This document shows positions 1 to 5,712 of a stretch of 8,927 nucleotides of DNA, in pieces (the first letter of the stretch is position 1; each line of letters opens with the position of its first letter). Made by a program: the position numbers and the translations under genes. The notes below the pieces were generated by a model. It saw nothing but the letters and a program-made list of their open reading frames with translations. It had not been told where the DNA came from and ran no database searches. This DNA is from Gammaproteobacteria bacterium. GTDB lineage: Bacteria; Pseudomonadota; Gammaproteobacteria; Arenicellales; UBA868. Where the stretch lies: the NCBI GenBank assembly GCA_003529705.1, contig DPVA01000166.1:2059-10985 (forward strand), given 5' to 3'.

Positions 1-38
1 GATCCTGCACCAACAATGATGTAATCGTACTCAGACAA
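1..38 (-). CDS. N-terminal fragment of a probable GMC-type FAD oxidoreductase (cut by window edge)
   Basis: Read on the minus strand from a TTG codon at 38-36, the frame gives M-S-E-Y-D-Y-I-I-V-G-A-G before running off the left edge. This is the beginning of a Rossmann FAD-binding strand-turn-helix. The wording YDYIIVGAGS is typical of GMC oxidoreductases such as choline dehydrogenase and related alcohol dehydrogenases. A GGGAG Shine-Dalgarno sequence (complement of 46-50) lies 7 bases before the TTG, which supports this start. Only 12 full codons are visible, so another FAD or NAD(P) Rossmann family cannot be excluded, and substrate and length are unknown. The gene is divergent from the SbmA-like gene. 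Confidence 0.6.
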   Translation of the reverse strand, partial: MSEYDYIIVGAG

Positions 39-130
39 ATAGACTCTCCCGGAAACTAGAGATTCAAATCTTAACGAATTTTAATTCACCGAGGCATCCG
101 TGCTGTGGTAAAAGTGATCGCATTAGGTTA

Positions 131-145
131 CGGGAACTCTTCCCG
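131..145. repeat. Short perfect inverted repeat upstream of the SbmA-like gene
   Basis: CGGGAA (131-136) and TTCCCG (140-145) are exact reverse complements separated by CTC. The repeat lies 47 bases before the transporter start codon and overlaps the -35 element of the candidate sigma-E-type promoter. It could be an operator for a dimeric regulator or chance. Its 3-base loop and lack of a following T-run argue against a terminator. Confidence 0.4.
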
Positions 146-163
146 CAGGAATCCGAGATCTGA
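133..163 (+). promoter_or_regulatory. Candidate sigma-E (RpoE)-type promoter of the SbmA-like gene
   Basis: GGAACTC at 133-139 matches the sigma-E -35 consensus GGAACTT at six of seven positions. TCTGA at 159-163 resembles sigma-E -10 elements such as that of rpoH P3. The spacer is 19 bases, at the long end of the accepted range. Transcription would start near 170, giving a leader of about 20 bases before the ATG at 193. In E. coli, sbmA belongs to the sigma-E regulon, which makes the match more meaningful, but the call rests on two short motifs. Confidence 0.35.
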
Positions 164-192
164 GAACAAGAGCATGATTTGCGAGACCCAAC

Positions 193-1233
193 ATGATTAA
201 GGCCTTTTATCAATCCCGACAGTGGGCACTTTGGGCTTATGGTGGCGGTGCATTGCTTATGTCCTCGTTATGGCTGCAGGTACAGATGACGGTGGCACTA
301 AACGAATGGTACGGCGGTTTCTACGACCTCTTGCAAAACGCGGCCAGTTTTTCTGACAAACCTCAGGAAGGTATCAATCAGTTCTTCAGTGAACTCATCT
401 CAATCGAGTACGTCACCTCGGGCTTTATGGGGGCACCGTCATTTGTCGTTATCGCGTTCCCGTATATCCTCCTTGCAATCTTCACCGGTTGGTTCACGCG
501 AATTTATGGCCTGCGCTGGCGCGAGGCGATTACTTTCAACTACATTCCCCGTTGGCGCGCCGTTGAGCATGAGATAGAAGGCGCATCACAGCGCATTCAG
601 GAAGACTGCAACCGTTTCGCCCGGATCGTTGAGTCTTTAGGCCTGCAGATCGTACGGGCTGTGATGACTCTTATTGCATTCATTCCAGTGCTCTATGGTT
701 TGTCAGACAAAGTGGACGTTCCCATACTGCGTGATATCGAGGGTTCGCTGGTCTGGGGCGCCCTTGTCATTTCCCTGGGAGGGCTTTTTATCTCGTGGTT
801 CGTCGGCTGGAAGCTGCCGGGCTTGGAATACAACAACCAGAAAGTGGAGGCGGCGTTTCGAAAAGATCTTGTGCTTGGTGAAGACGACAAGGTCAACTAT
901 GCTGATCTGGGGACACTACGAGGCTTTTTCCAGGATATTCGTCGCAACTATCACCGGCTGTATTTCCACTATGGATACTTTGACGCATGGTCTACCTCTT
1001 ATGACCAGTTCATGGCGATCGTACCCTATCTTGTCATGGGCCCGGGACTTTTCACCGGAATGCTGACGCTGGGGGTAATGGTGCAAGTCTCCAATGCATT
1101 CTCCAGAGTGCACGGAGGTTTCTCGCTCTTTTTACATAACTGGACTACCATCACGGAGTTAAGATCAATCTGGAGGCGCCTGCACGAGTTCGAGGCAAAC
1201 CTCGATCGCTATGAAACAGTGACGGCTGCCTGA
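193..1233 (+). CDS. sbmA: SbmA/BacA-family inner-membrane peptide transporter, short form
   Basis: The 346-residue protein matches the SbmA/BacA family (SbmA_BacA domain) along its length. SbmA imports antimicrobial peptides and peptide antibiotics such as microcins and bleomycin across the inner membrane, driven by the proton gradient. Recognisable blocks are NEWYGGFYDLLQ (37-48), EGASQRIQEDCNRFA (129-143), MTLIAFIPVL (158-167), KLPGLEYNNQKVEAAFRKDL (207-226), the charged GEDD loop (229-232) and NYHRLYFHY (252-260). Hydrophobic segments lie near 12-35, 83-102, 152-170, 186-205 and 275-298. E. coli SbmA has about 406 residues. This protein begins where the second E. coli helix would start, so the first membrane segment is absent. 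A TGA at 175-177 is in frame upstream, so no longer N-terminus is hidden in this frame. The ATG at 193 has no strong Shine-Dalgarno sequence. An 8-codon out-of-frame ORF (174-200) overlaps the start. The gene is convergent with the 407-residue hypothetical gene. Confidence 0.88.
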   Translation: MIKAFYQSRQWALWAYGGGALLMSSLWLQVQMTVALNEWYGGFYDLLQNAASFSDKPQEGINQFFSELISIEYVTSGFMGAPSFVVIAFPYILLAIFTGWFTRIYGLRWREAITFNYIPRWRAVEHEIEGASQRIQEDCNRFARIVESLGLQIVRAVMTLIAFIPVLYGLSDKVDVPILRDIEGSLVWGALVISLGGLFISWFVGWKLPGLEYNNQKVEAAFRKDLVLGEDDKVNYADLGTLRGFFQDIRRNYHRLYFHYGYFDAWSTSYDQFMAIVPYLVMGPGLFTGMLTLGVMVQVSNAFSRVHGGFSLFLHNWTTITELRSIWRRLHEFEANLDRYETVTAA

Positions 1234-1393
1234 ATCAAGCACTCGACAGATTCCACCGGGAACTGGAAAAGTACTGAGAAAGGTTCAAAAGTCGCCCGTT
1301 ACCAGCTGAGAAAAACTACCGGCAGGTTGGTGATTCCTAGCCCGAGAATGATTCTACTTGTCATCTGTTTAAATACTTAAAATCGACAGGCAG

Positions 1394-1428
1394 AAATAAA
1401 GGTCTCTGATTTTTAGGAGTCAGGGACC
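1394..1428 (-). terminator. Possible intrinsic terminator of the 407-residue hypothetical gene
   Basis: GGTCTCTGA (1401-1409) and TCAGGGACC (1420-1428) form an inverted repeat with a 10-base loop. In minus-strand RNA eight of nine pairs form, with one C-A mismatch, and the stem is followed by UUUAUUU (complement of 1394-1400). The upstream arm of the RNA stem contains the TGA stop codon (1422-1420), so the hairpin overlaps the end of the coding region. The mismatch and the interrupted U-run make it a moderate candidate. In plus-strand RNA the mismatch becomes a G-U pair, but no U-run follows. Confidence 0.4.
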
Positions 1429-2643
1429 GTACCAGTTAGTCTGGTTCGGATTGAGGTACTTCGTATTGCTAGGGTCGGGGTATAGATCCATTCCCTCATG
1501 CTCCGAGTATTTTGTTCCGCGAGATAAGAGATAGTCGAATGCGTTGAAGAAGCAGTCGACCTCTGCGAGAAAACCCAGCGCCGGATTACCCTTATCCTTG
1601 GTGGTGACGCTTCGAAGGTTCATTCGATGCTCAGTCAGCAGACCTGTAAGCAGGTTGAGCAGATTGTCAGTATGCGGTTTGTAGTGGCCACTATCATTAT
1701 CAATATGCCGCAATTCACCGTTTATGACGACGATCATTCCAGCGCAAAGAATCCGTTCTCCTCTCAAGAAGGAAGAGTGATGGATATGTCCCTCTCCTTC
1801 TCCGGGCTCTGTATATGGATGGGTATAAAGATTAAAGTCAGCATCAACGGCATAAGCATTTCGCGGGTCCCTGTTGCCGCCGTAAGGGGATATAGTTGAG
1901 TATCGCGTCTCGGAGCCATCTGGGTTTCGCTGCTTCCAGAGTCGGTCCGCGTGATCAAAAACCAATAGGTGATTTTGGCGATCTTCATCTGTGAAGTACT
2001 TGACTCTTTTTTCTCCGATCATCTGATTAGGATGATATGTTCGTAGATTCCCCGAACCCTCATATTCGCCTTTAACTCCTTCAGCATCGAAGTCCAACTC
2101 CTTTAAAAAACGTTCCACTTCAAAGTTTGTCGCTTCAGGATGATTAAAGCGCACAAGTTTCTTCGCGAAGAGCGCCCGCCCAGCCAAACGGTTCCAGCGT
2201 GTTAGTGCCGTTTGTCTTTCGGCGCCACCTGTGCTCTCCCATACTGAATACAGGCCATCCATAATCTCGTGAATCGAGTAGTGGCCATTGTCGTATTCCT
2301 GGGCGAGTTGGTGGCAACCGAGTGCTTTCAGGACCTCACTGAGAAGGTTGCCTGTCGCACTCGTTCGGCGGGAGCGGTCTCTTCTGCCCTTAAGTTGAAG
2401 GTAGCGACTGCAATTCACTCCGAGACTGATCAGGCGCCGGGTAAAAGTGCGCCTTGAATGGCCATCATCGAGCGACAGCACACCTCCGGGAGACGACATT
2501 GCCGACAAGACTCTAGGATCCTGGTTAGCCAGTAACCAGAAATCCCCGAGGAGGTCCTCAATCTGAACAAGTAGGGAGTTCTTTTTCTGCCCAGGTATAA
2601 AAAACTTAGTCTGCGTCTGAAAATCTTCAGCGGTAGGAATCAT
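1420..2643 (-). CDS. Hypothetical protein with an IQM-like HHSSFL/SGHYKP C-terminal region
   Basis: I do not recognise a named bacterial family for this 407-residue soluble protein; no signal peptide or membrane helix is visible. The N-terminal half (1-200) is charged and probably helical, with a basic stretch at about 85-95. Residues 214-347 carry an ordered set of features: VKYFTDEDRQ (214-223), NAYAVDADFNLY (262-273), HIHHSSFL (286-293), AGMIVVINGEL (301-311) and SGHYKP (318-323), followed by a helix-like DNLLNLLTGLL. As I recall, this pattern (HHSSF, AG, G-L, SGHY-P) occurs in plant IQM calmodulin-binding proteins and in assorted fungal and bacterial proteins, some of them effector- or toxin-like. 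Its biochemical role is not known to me. The conserved His, Ser and Tyr residues could be catalytic or ligand-binding. The ATG at 2643 lacks an obvious Shine-Dalgarno sequence. Parts of the gene look more A+T-rich than its neighbours (one counted line is 43 percent G+C), a weak hint of transfer. It stands alone, with long spacers on both sides. Confidence 0.75.
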   Translation of the reverse strand: MIPTAEDFQTQTKFFIPGQKKNSLLVQIEDLLGDFWLLANQDPRVLSAMSSPGGVLSLDDGHSRRTFTRRLISLGVNCSRYLQLKGRRDRSRRTSATGNLLSEVLKALGCHQLAQEYDNGHYSIHEIMDGLYSVWESTGGAERQTALTRWNRLAGRALFAKKLVRFNHPEATNFEVERFLKELDFDAEGVKGEYEGSGNLRTYHPNQMIGEKRVKYFTDEDRQNHLLVFDHADRLWKQRNPDGSETRYSTISPYGGNRDPRNAYAVDADFNLYTHPYTEPGEGEGHIHHSSFLRGERILCAGMIVVINGELRHIDNDSGHYKPHTDNLLNLLTGLLTEHRMNLRSVTTKDKGNPALGFLAEVDCFFNAFDYLLSRGTKYSEHEGMDLYPDPSNTKYLNPNQTNWYGP

Positions 2644-3016
2644 TATTTTAGATAGGATTTAATGCCAAGAAAGCGCGTCAAATGATTTATTTCCTGGTCG
2701 CTCTGGATGAGCGGATTCGAGGCTCTGTATTCGTTGTAAATTGTGACATGAACCATTCCTAACCCTTCCTGTCACGATCCACTCTAGTTTAATTTTCCTA
2801 ATTGGTACTGTCGGCTAACAATGATACAGACCAGTATGTTTGGTTGGATAGGTCTCGATGTCAGCTTCTGATCAGGCTACAACTCATAACTTATCTTATT
2901 CGTTGACACAGTTTCCCAGAGATCGAAAATTTATGCGAGTCCGTATGGTTAATACGTTTCGTTGGTGGTCTTTGTGGTCGTGCTGAGCAGAACAGGGCCT
3001 GTTTGGATATAGAGAC
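2644..3016. other. Intergenic region of 373 bases without a convincing gene
   Basis: The region separates the 5' end of the 407-residue gene from the 3' end of the DUF4149 gene, both on the minus strand. It is fairly A+T-rich and should contain the promoter of the hypothetical gene, but I see no well-spaced -35/-10 pair. A TTGACG hexamer (complement of 2677-2682) has no good partner. Short symmetrical elements are GTGACA/TGTCAC (2743-2748 and 2770-2775, 21-base spacer) and AACAGGGCCTGTT (2991-3003). A plus-strand ORF of 42 codons (2858-2986, MSASDQATTHNLS...) has only a weak AGG upstream, and I do not regard it as a supported gene. Confidence 0.5.
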
Positions 3017-3400
3017 TTACCGGAAAATTACCAGAAGGTTGGAGACGCCAATCCCGAGCGTTAACAATACGCTTGCCAGGTGTAGCCGCTTAAACGCTTT
3101 TTTCCTGCCTTGATCCCGGGCGAGGTTGGTCCCGGGAATGAGGATATAGGCGATTACGGCCAGGACCAGACCAATCGCACCAAGTAACGTACCGCGGTCA
3201 AAATCTCCTAACGAGCTGCTGATTGCGGATACGAGCCCTAATAGGCCCAGAATAACGAAGAACCGAGGGAAGAGGGCGCGGAGAAATGGGCCACTACTGC
3301 CATCTTTCAACTGGGTAAACACCAGCGGTGCCAACACAGCACTTTGAAACACGATGATGCCGAGCGAAGCGCCGGCCAGAAGGATCGCTAGTTCGATCAA
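3017..3400 (-). CDS. DUF4149 (TMEM205-like) four-helix membrane protein
   Basis: This 127-residue protein has four hydrophobic segments near 4-28, 45-62, 70-90 and 103-124. It has the hallmarks of the DUF4149/TMEM205-like family: a G-rich first helix ending in APLVF (24-28), the RALFPRFF block (41-48), ILIPGTNLARD (86-96) and a basic KRLH (104-107) leading into the last helix. The length is normal for bacterial members, whose function is unknown; they are small inner-membrane proteins. The start is a TTG codon at 3400-3398, supported by GGAG (complement of 3409-3412) 8 bases upstream. The gene lies 107 bases beyond the end of the epimerase gene on the same strand, so it may be read through from the glycan operon or have its own promoter. 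Nothing in the protein links it to that pathway. Confidence 0.8.
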   Translation of the reverse strand: MIELAILLAGASLGIIVFQSAVLAPLVFTQLKDGSSGPFLRALFPRFFVILGLLGLVSAISSSLGDFDRGTLLGAIGLVLAVIAYILIPGTNLARDQGRKKAFKRLHLASVLLTLGIGVSNLLVIFR

Positions 3401-3408
3401 AGGATTTT

Positions 3409-3412
3409 CTCC
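3409..3412 (-). promoter_or_regulatory. Shine-Dalgarno site deciding a TTG start (DUF4149 gene)
   Basis: GGAG on the minus strand lies 8 bases before TTG at 3400-3398. The nearby ATG overlapping this GGAG is in another frame and reaches a stop after five codons, so TTG is the best start. Confidence 0.6.
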
Positions 3413-3507
3413 ATAAGATTTCGGTGATTGAGAGACGTTTACGATAAGATGCTCAAAATGGTACTTCGGGCCACGAACGATCGGGTGAAGAGCGATTAAC
3501 GCGATTT

Positions 3508-4491
3508 TTAGAGGTAACCCTCGCTTTTATACCAGCAGGCTGTTGCCCTTAATCCTTCGTCGAGCCCAATACGCGGGTCATATCCGATTTCATTTTTTGC
3601 TCTGGAGATATCAAAGGCACGGTTCTGGCGGTACCAGTCGACCCGACGGGGAAAGATCGGTGGCGTGATGCGAAGTGGTTTACAAGCCTTCTCAAAGGCA
3701 TGGCCGGCCAACCATAACGGCCAAAAAGGCAGGTGGGGTGTGTGGACTTTTCGATCCATCGCTATAGCAACACGCCGTACAAGATCCTCAATCGTGACAT
3801 ATTCCTGGTCCGCGATGAGGTAGGTCCTTCCATCGCCCACGCCATCGTGGGTTACTTTCTCGAGTGCATCGACAAAGTTGTCGATGTAGAGCGGATGATA
3901 GAACGCTTTGCCAGAACCAAAAATCGGAAAACTACCCTTGGCCACGCGTCGGAAGATCATGCCGAAGCGCTCCGGATCCCCCGGGCCGTAAATCGCTGCA
4001 GGACGTACGATAACTGTTTTTAGCCCCTGCTGTTGATACTCGTGAACCAGAGGTTCGGCCTCGTATTTGGTCTGCTGGTAATAGTCAGCCGCTGCAATGG
4101 GGGCATCTTCATTTGCCGGAGGGTTTTGGACATTACCGTGCACTCCGCAGGTGCTGCAGTAAATAAAACGCCTTGCCCCTGCGGCAACGGCCGCATCGAG
4201 AACAATACGCGCACCGCCGATATTCACCGTGTGATAGTAGGTGCTCGGTACATCCAGTTCACGGAATGCTGCAGCGAGATGGTGGACGACATCCACACCC
4301 TGCATCGCTTCCTCGACCACTGCTCGGTCTGTAACACTGCCGATGATCACCCTTGTGCCCCAATGGCGGATTTCCTCAGTCTTCACGCCTTCTTTGTAAT
4401 CGAGTGCGATGACCTCGTGTCCATCCTCATGCAGCCGCCTGACCAAGGCCTTGCCGGTAAATCCGGTCCCTCCGGTGACTAAAATTCGCAT
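3508..4491 (-). CDS. NAD-dependent epimerase/dehydratase, extended SDR family
   Basis: The 327-residue protein is an extended short-chain dehydrogenase/reductase of the nucleotide-sugar epimerase, 3-beta-hydroxysteroid dehydrogenase and dihydroflavonol reductase type. It has the GGTGFTG dinucleotide-binding loop (7-13), an acidic residue at the end of the second strand (D31, suggesting NAD(H)), HHLAA (70-74), the STCGVHG strand with the catalytic Ser/Thr (113-119), YQQTK with the catalytic Tyr138 and Lys142, and RPAAIYGPGD (163-172). The C-terminal substrate domain has FWPLW near 256-260 and ends at WYKSEGYL. The reading frame is open up to 4635, but the ATG at 4491 begins the canonical MRILVTGG and has AAGGAG 8 bases upstream, so it is chosen. 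It is the third gene of the operon, 35 bases after the glycosyltransferase gene. The likely role is modification of a sugar nucleotide or a lipid-linked intermediate in surface-glycan synthesis; the substrate cannot be read from the sequence. Confidence 0.88.
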   Translation of the reverse strand: MRILVTGGTGFTGKALVRRLHEDGHEVIALDYKEGVKTEEIRHWGTRVIIGSVTDRAVVEEAMQGVDVVHHLAAAFRELDVPSTYYHTVNIGGARIVLDAAVAAGARRFIYCSTCGVHGNVQNPPANEDAPIAAADYYQQTKYEAEPLVHEYQQQGLKTVIVRPAAIYGPGDPERFGMIFRRVAKGSFPIFGSGKAFYHPLYIDNFVDALEKVTHDGVGDGRTYLIADQEYVTIEDLVRRVAIAMDRKVHTPHLPFWPLWLAGHAFEKACKPLRITPPIFPRRVDWYRQNRAFDISRAKNEIGYDPRIGLDEGLRATACWYKSEGYL

Positions 4492-4499
4492 CAGTGCAT

Positions 4500-4505
4500 C
4501 TCCTT
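4500..4505 (-). promoter_or_regulatory. Strong Shine-Dalgarno site that fixes the epimerase start
   Basis: AAGGAG on the minus strand lies 8 bases before the ATG at 4491. This decides against the longer reading from 4635, which would overlap the glycosyltransferase gene by more than 100 bases and put 48 unrelated residues before the Rossmann fold. Confidence 0.75.
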
Positions 4506-4526
4506 GGGTACTGCGGTGAGTTAGAC

Positions 4527-5705
4527 CTATGGCGCAAGACCGAGGTTTCGGTAAACATCCGTAATCAGTTTGCCACCAGATTGTAGGGAGTAGGGTTGCG
4601 TCCTTTCGCGGTTTCGGTGGCCCGCTGCACGGCATTCCGCAGGGTCATCCGCCAGTCTCTCTATCTGCTCGACGAGGGATTTTGCCGTGTGTCCTTGAGC
4701 CAGTGCCTCTGCACCTGCAAGGTCGCAGTTGTGTTCAGAGGGAAATGCCGCAAGAGCAAGACCCGCAGCCATGTAATGCAGCAGTTTCCCACTGCCCTCA
4801 CCCGACGCCGAATGTTTCGGCTCAATGCCGGCATCCGCGCTCAGAAGGTAGTTTGGCAGTGACTCAAAGGCAACCCGTCCGACGAGCGTGACCCGACCGC
4901 CAATACTGTGTTCATCAACGAATTGCGCCATGGTTTCGGTGGGGTAACCGATCAGGACAAATCCGATATCACGCCGTTTTGTGGTGAGGGACAGGATCAC
5001 CTCCTGAAGGATATCCAGACCCTTGATCGGTAGCAGAGAGCCGCTATAGATCACAACAAAGACATCGCTGGCAAAGGGTGATGTCACCGCTGTGATTCGG
5101 GCGGAATCGTATGCGGAGAGATCAACCCGGTCATCAAGACGGGTGAGTCTGCTGGCCCGGACGCGATAGTCGTTTCGAAAGATGCGCTCACTATTACCAG
5201 AAGAGCAGAAAAGGTGTGCGGGTAGCGACAGGGTAATGGATTCGAGACGCGCAAACAGCCAGCGCAGTGGTCCGGCAAAAAACCCTGAACGCAAAAAGAA
5301 GTCGTGTTCGGCAAGTTCGCCGACCAGTCCGCCTTGCAGGTCTGCCACCAATGGAGTGCGCCGCCAGATGAGCGCCCAGCGCACCACCCACCCAATCAGC
5401 ACTCCCTCATGCAGGTGCGCGTGAATGATATCGGGTTGTTCTTTAAATGCCGTCCTGAGAGACAGCATCACAAGTTTGAGATCGGCCAGCACTTTGCCTT
5501 TCTGTGGCCCGGCCTCGGTGCGCTCATAGCCATCGACGGCAGGGGTTCTGCGAATATCCAGGCCGGGGAGATCCCGACCCAAGGGATAAGTACAGAGGAT
5601 ATTTTCTCCACCGTACGTCTCGATTGCCCGCAGAATACTGAGCACCCGAATGTGGCAGCCGCGGTCAGAAAAGAACGGGGTTGGCGCGATGTGAAGAACT
5701 TTCAA
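4527..5705 (-). CDS. Glycosyltransferase family 4 (GT-B fold)
   Basis: The 392-residue protein has the two-domain plan of GT4 retaining glycosyltransferases. The N-terminal domain starts MKVLHIAPTPFFSDRGCHIR, with the loop Gly at 16, and contains PDIIHAHLHEG (91-101). The C-terminal domain opens with VIYSGSLLPIKGLDIL (218-233), followed by VLIGYP (250-255), VTLVGRV (272-278) and the donor-site segment GIEPKHSASGEGSGKLL (293-309) continuing into YMAAGL. GT4 enzymes normally carry Glu or Asp in this last element (as in KLLEYMAAG); here the position is His310, and the usual following Pro is absent. The enzyme probably transfers a sugar from a nucleotide donor to a lipid-linked or protein-linked glycan at the cytoplasmic membrane; donor and acceptor are unknown. 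The start is TTG at 5705-5703, with no clear Shine-Dalgarno sequence, 7 bases after the stop of the GlpD-like gene. A 4-codon ORF, ATGACTCTGGTTTGA, bridges the two, so translation is probably coupled. Confidence 0.87.
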   Translation of the reverse strand: MKVLHIAPTPFFSDRGCHIRVLSILRAIETYGGENILCTYPLGRDLPGLDIRRTPAVDGYERTEAGPQKGKVLADLKLVMLSLRTAFKEQPDIIHAHLHEGVLIGWVVRWALIWRRTPLVADLQGGLVGELAEHDFFLRSGFFAGPLRWLFARLESITLSLPAHLFCSSGNSERIFRNDYRVRASRLTRLDDRVDLSAYDSARITAVTSPFASDVFVVIYSGSLLPIKGLDILQEVILSLTTKRRDIGFVLIGYPTETMAQFVDEHSIGGRVTLVGRVAFESLPNYLLSADAGIEPKHSASGEGSGKLLHYMAAGLALAAFPSEHNCDLAGAEALAQGHTAKSLVEQIERLADDPAECRAAGHRNRERTQPYSLQSGGKLITDVYRNLGLAP

Positions 5706-5712
5706 ACCAGAG

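Noticed and set aside
76..87. GAATT-TT-AATTC repeat as an operator in the divergent spacer
   Set aside because: Five-base A+T-rich arms are common by chance in such spacers and match no operator I recognise.
174..200. 8-codon ORF overlapping the SbmA-like start, as a leader peptide
   Set aside because: It has no Shine-Dalgarno sequence and no attenuator structure; overlap with the start codon alone is not enough.
2661..2682. Sigma-70 promoter for the 407-residue gene based on TTGACG
   Set aside because: No TATAAT-like hexamer lies at 16-18 bases; the nearest candidates are 21 or more bases away and would leave almost no leader.
2858..2986. Small plus-strand ORF of 42 codons in the 373-base gap
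   Set aside because: Only a weak AGG lies upstream, the composition is unremarkable, and no family is recognised; ORFs of this length arise easily by chance.
2991..3003. AACAGGGCCTGTT palindrome downstream of the DUF4149 gene as a terminator
   Set aside because: The arms meet at a single base, leaving no loop, and no T-run follows on either strand.
4033..4482. Plus-strand ORF of 149 codons
   Set aside because: It is antisense to the SDR gene, whose catalytic motifs are intact; the Cys/His-rich translation looks like a complement artefact.
4492..4635. N-terminal extension of the SDR gene to 4635
   Set aside because: It overlaps the glycosyltransferase gene by over 100 bases and adds 48 residues with no SDR similarity. 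The ATG at 4491 has AAGGAG at 8 bases and begins directly with the Rossmann fold.
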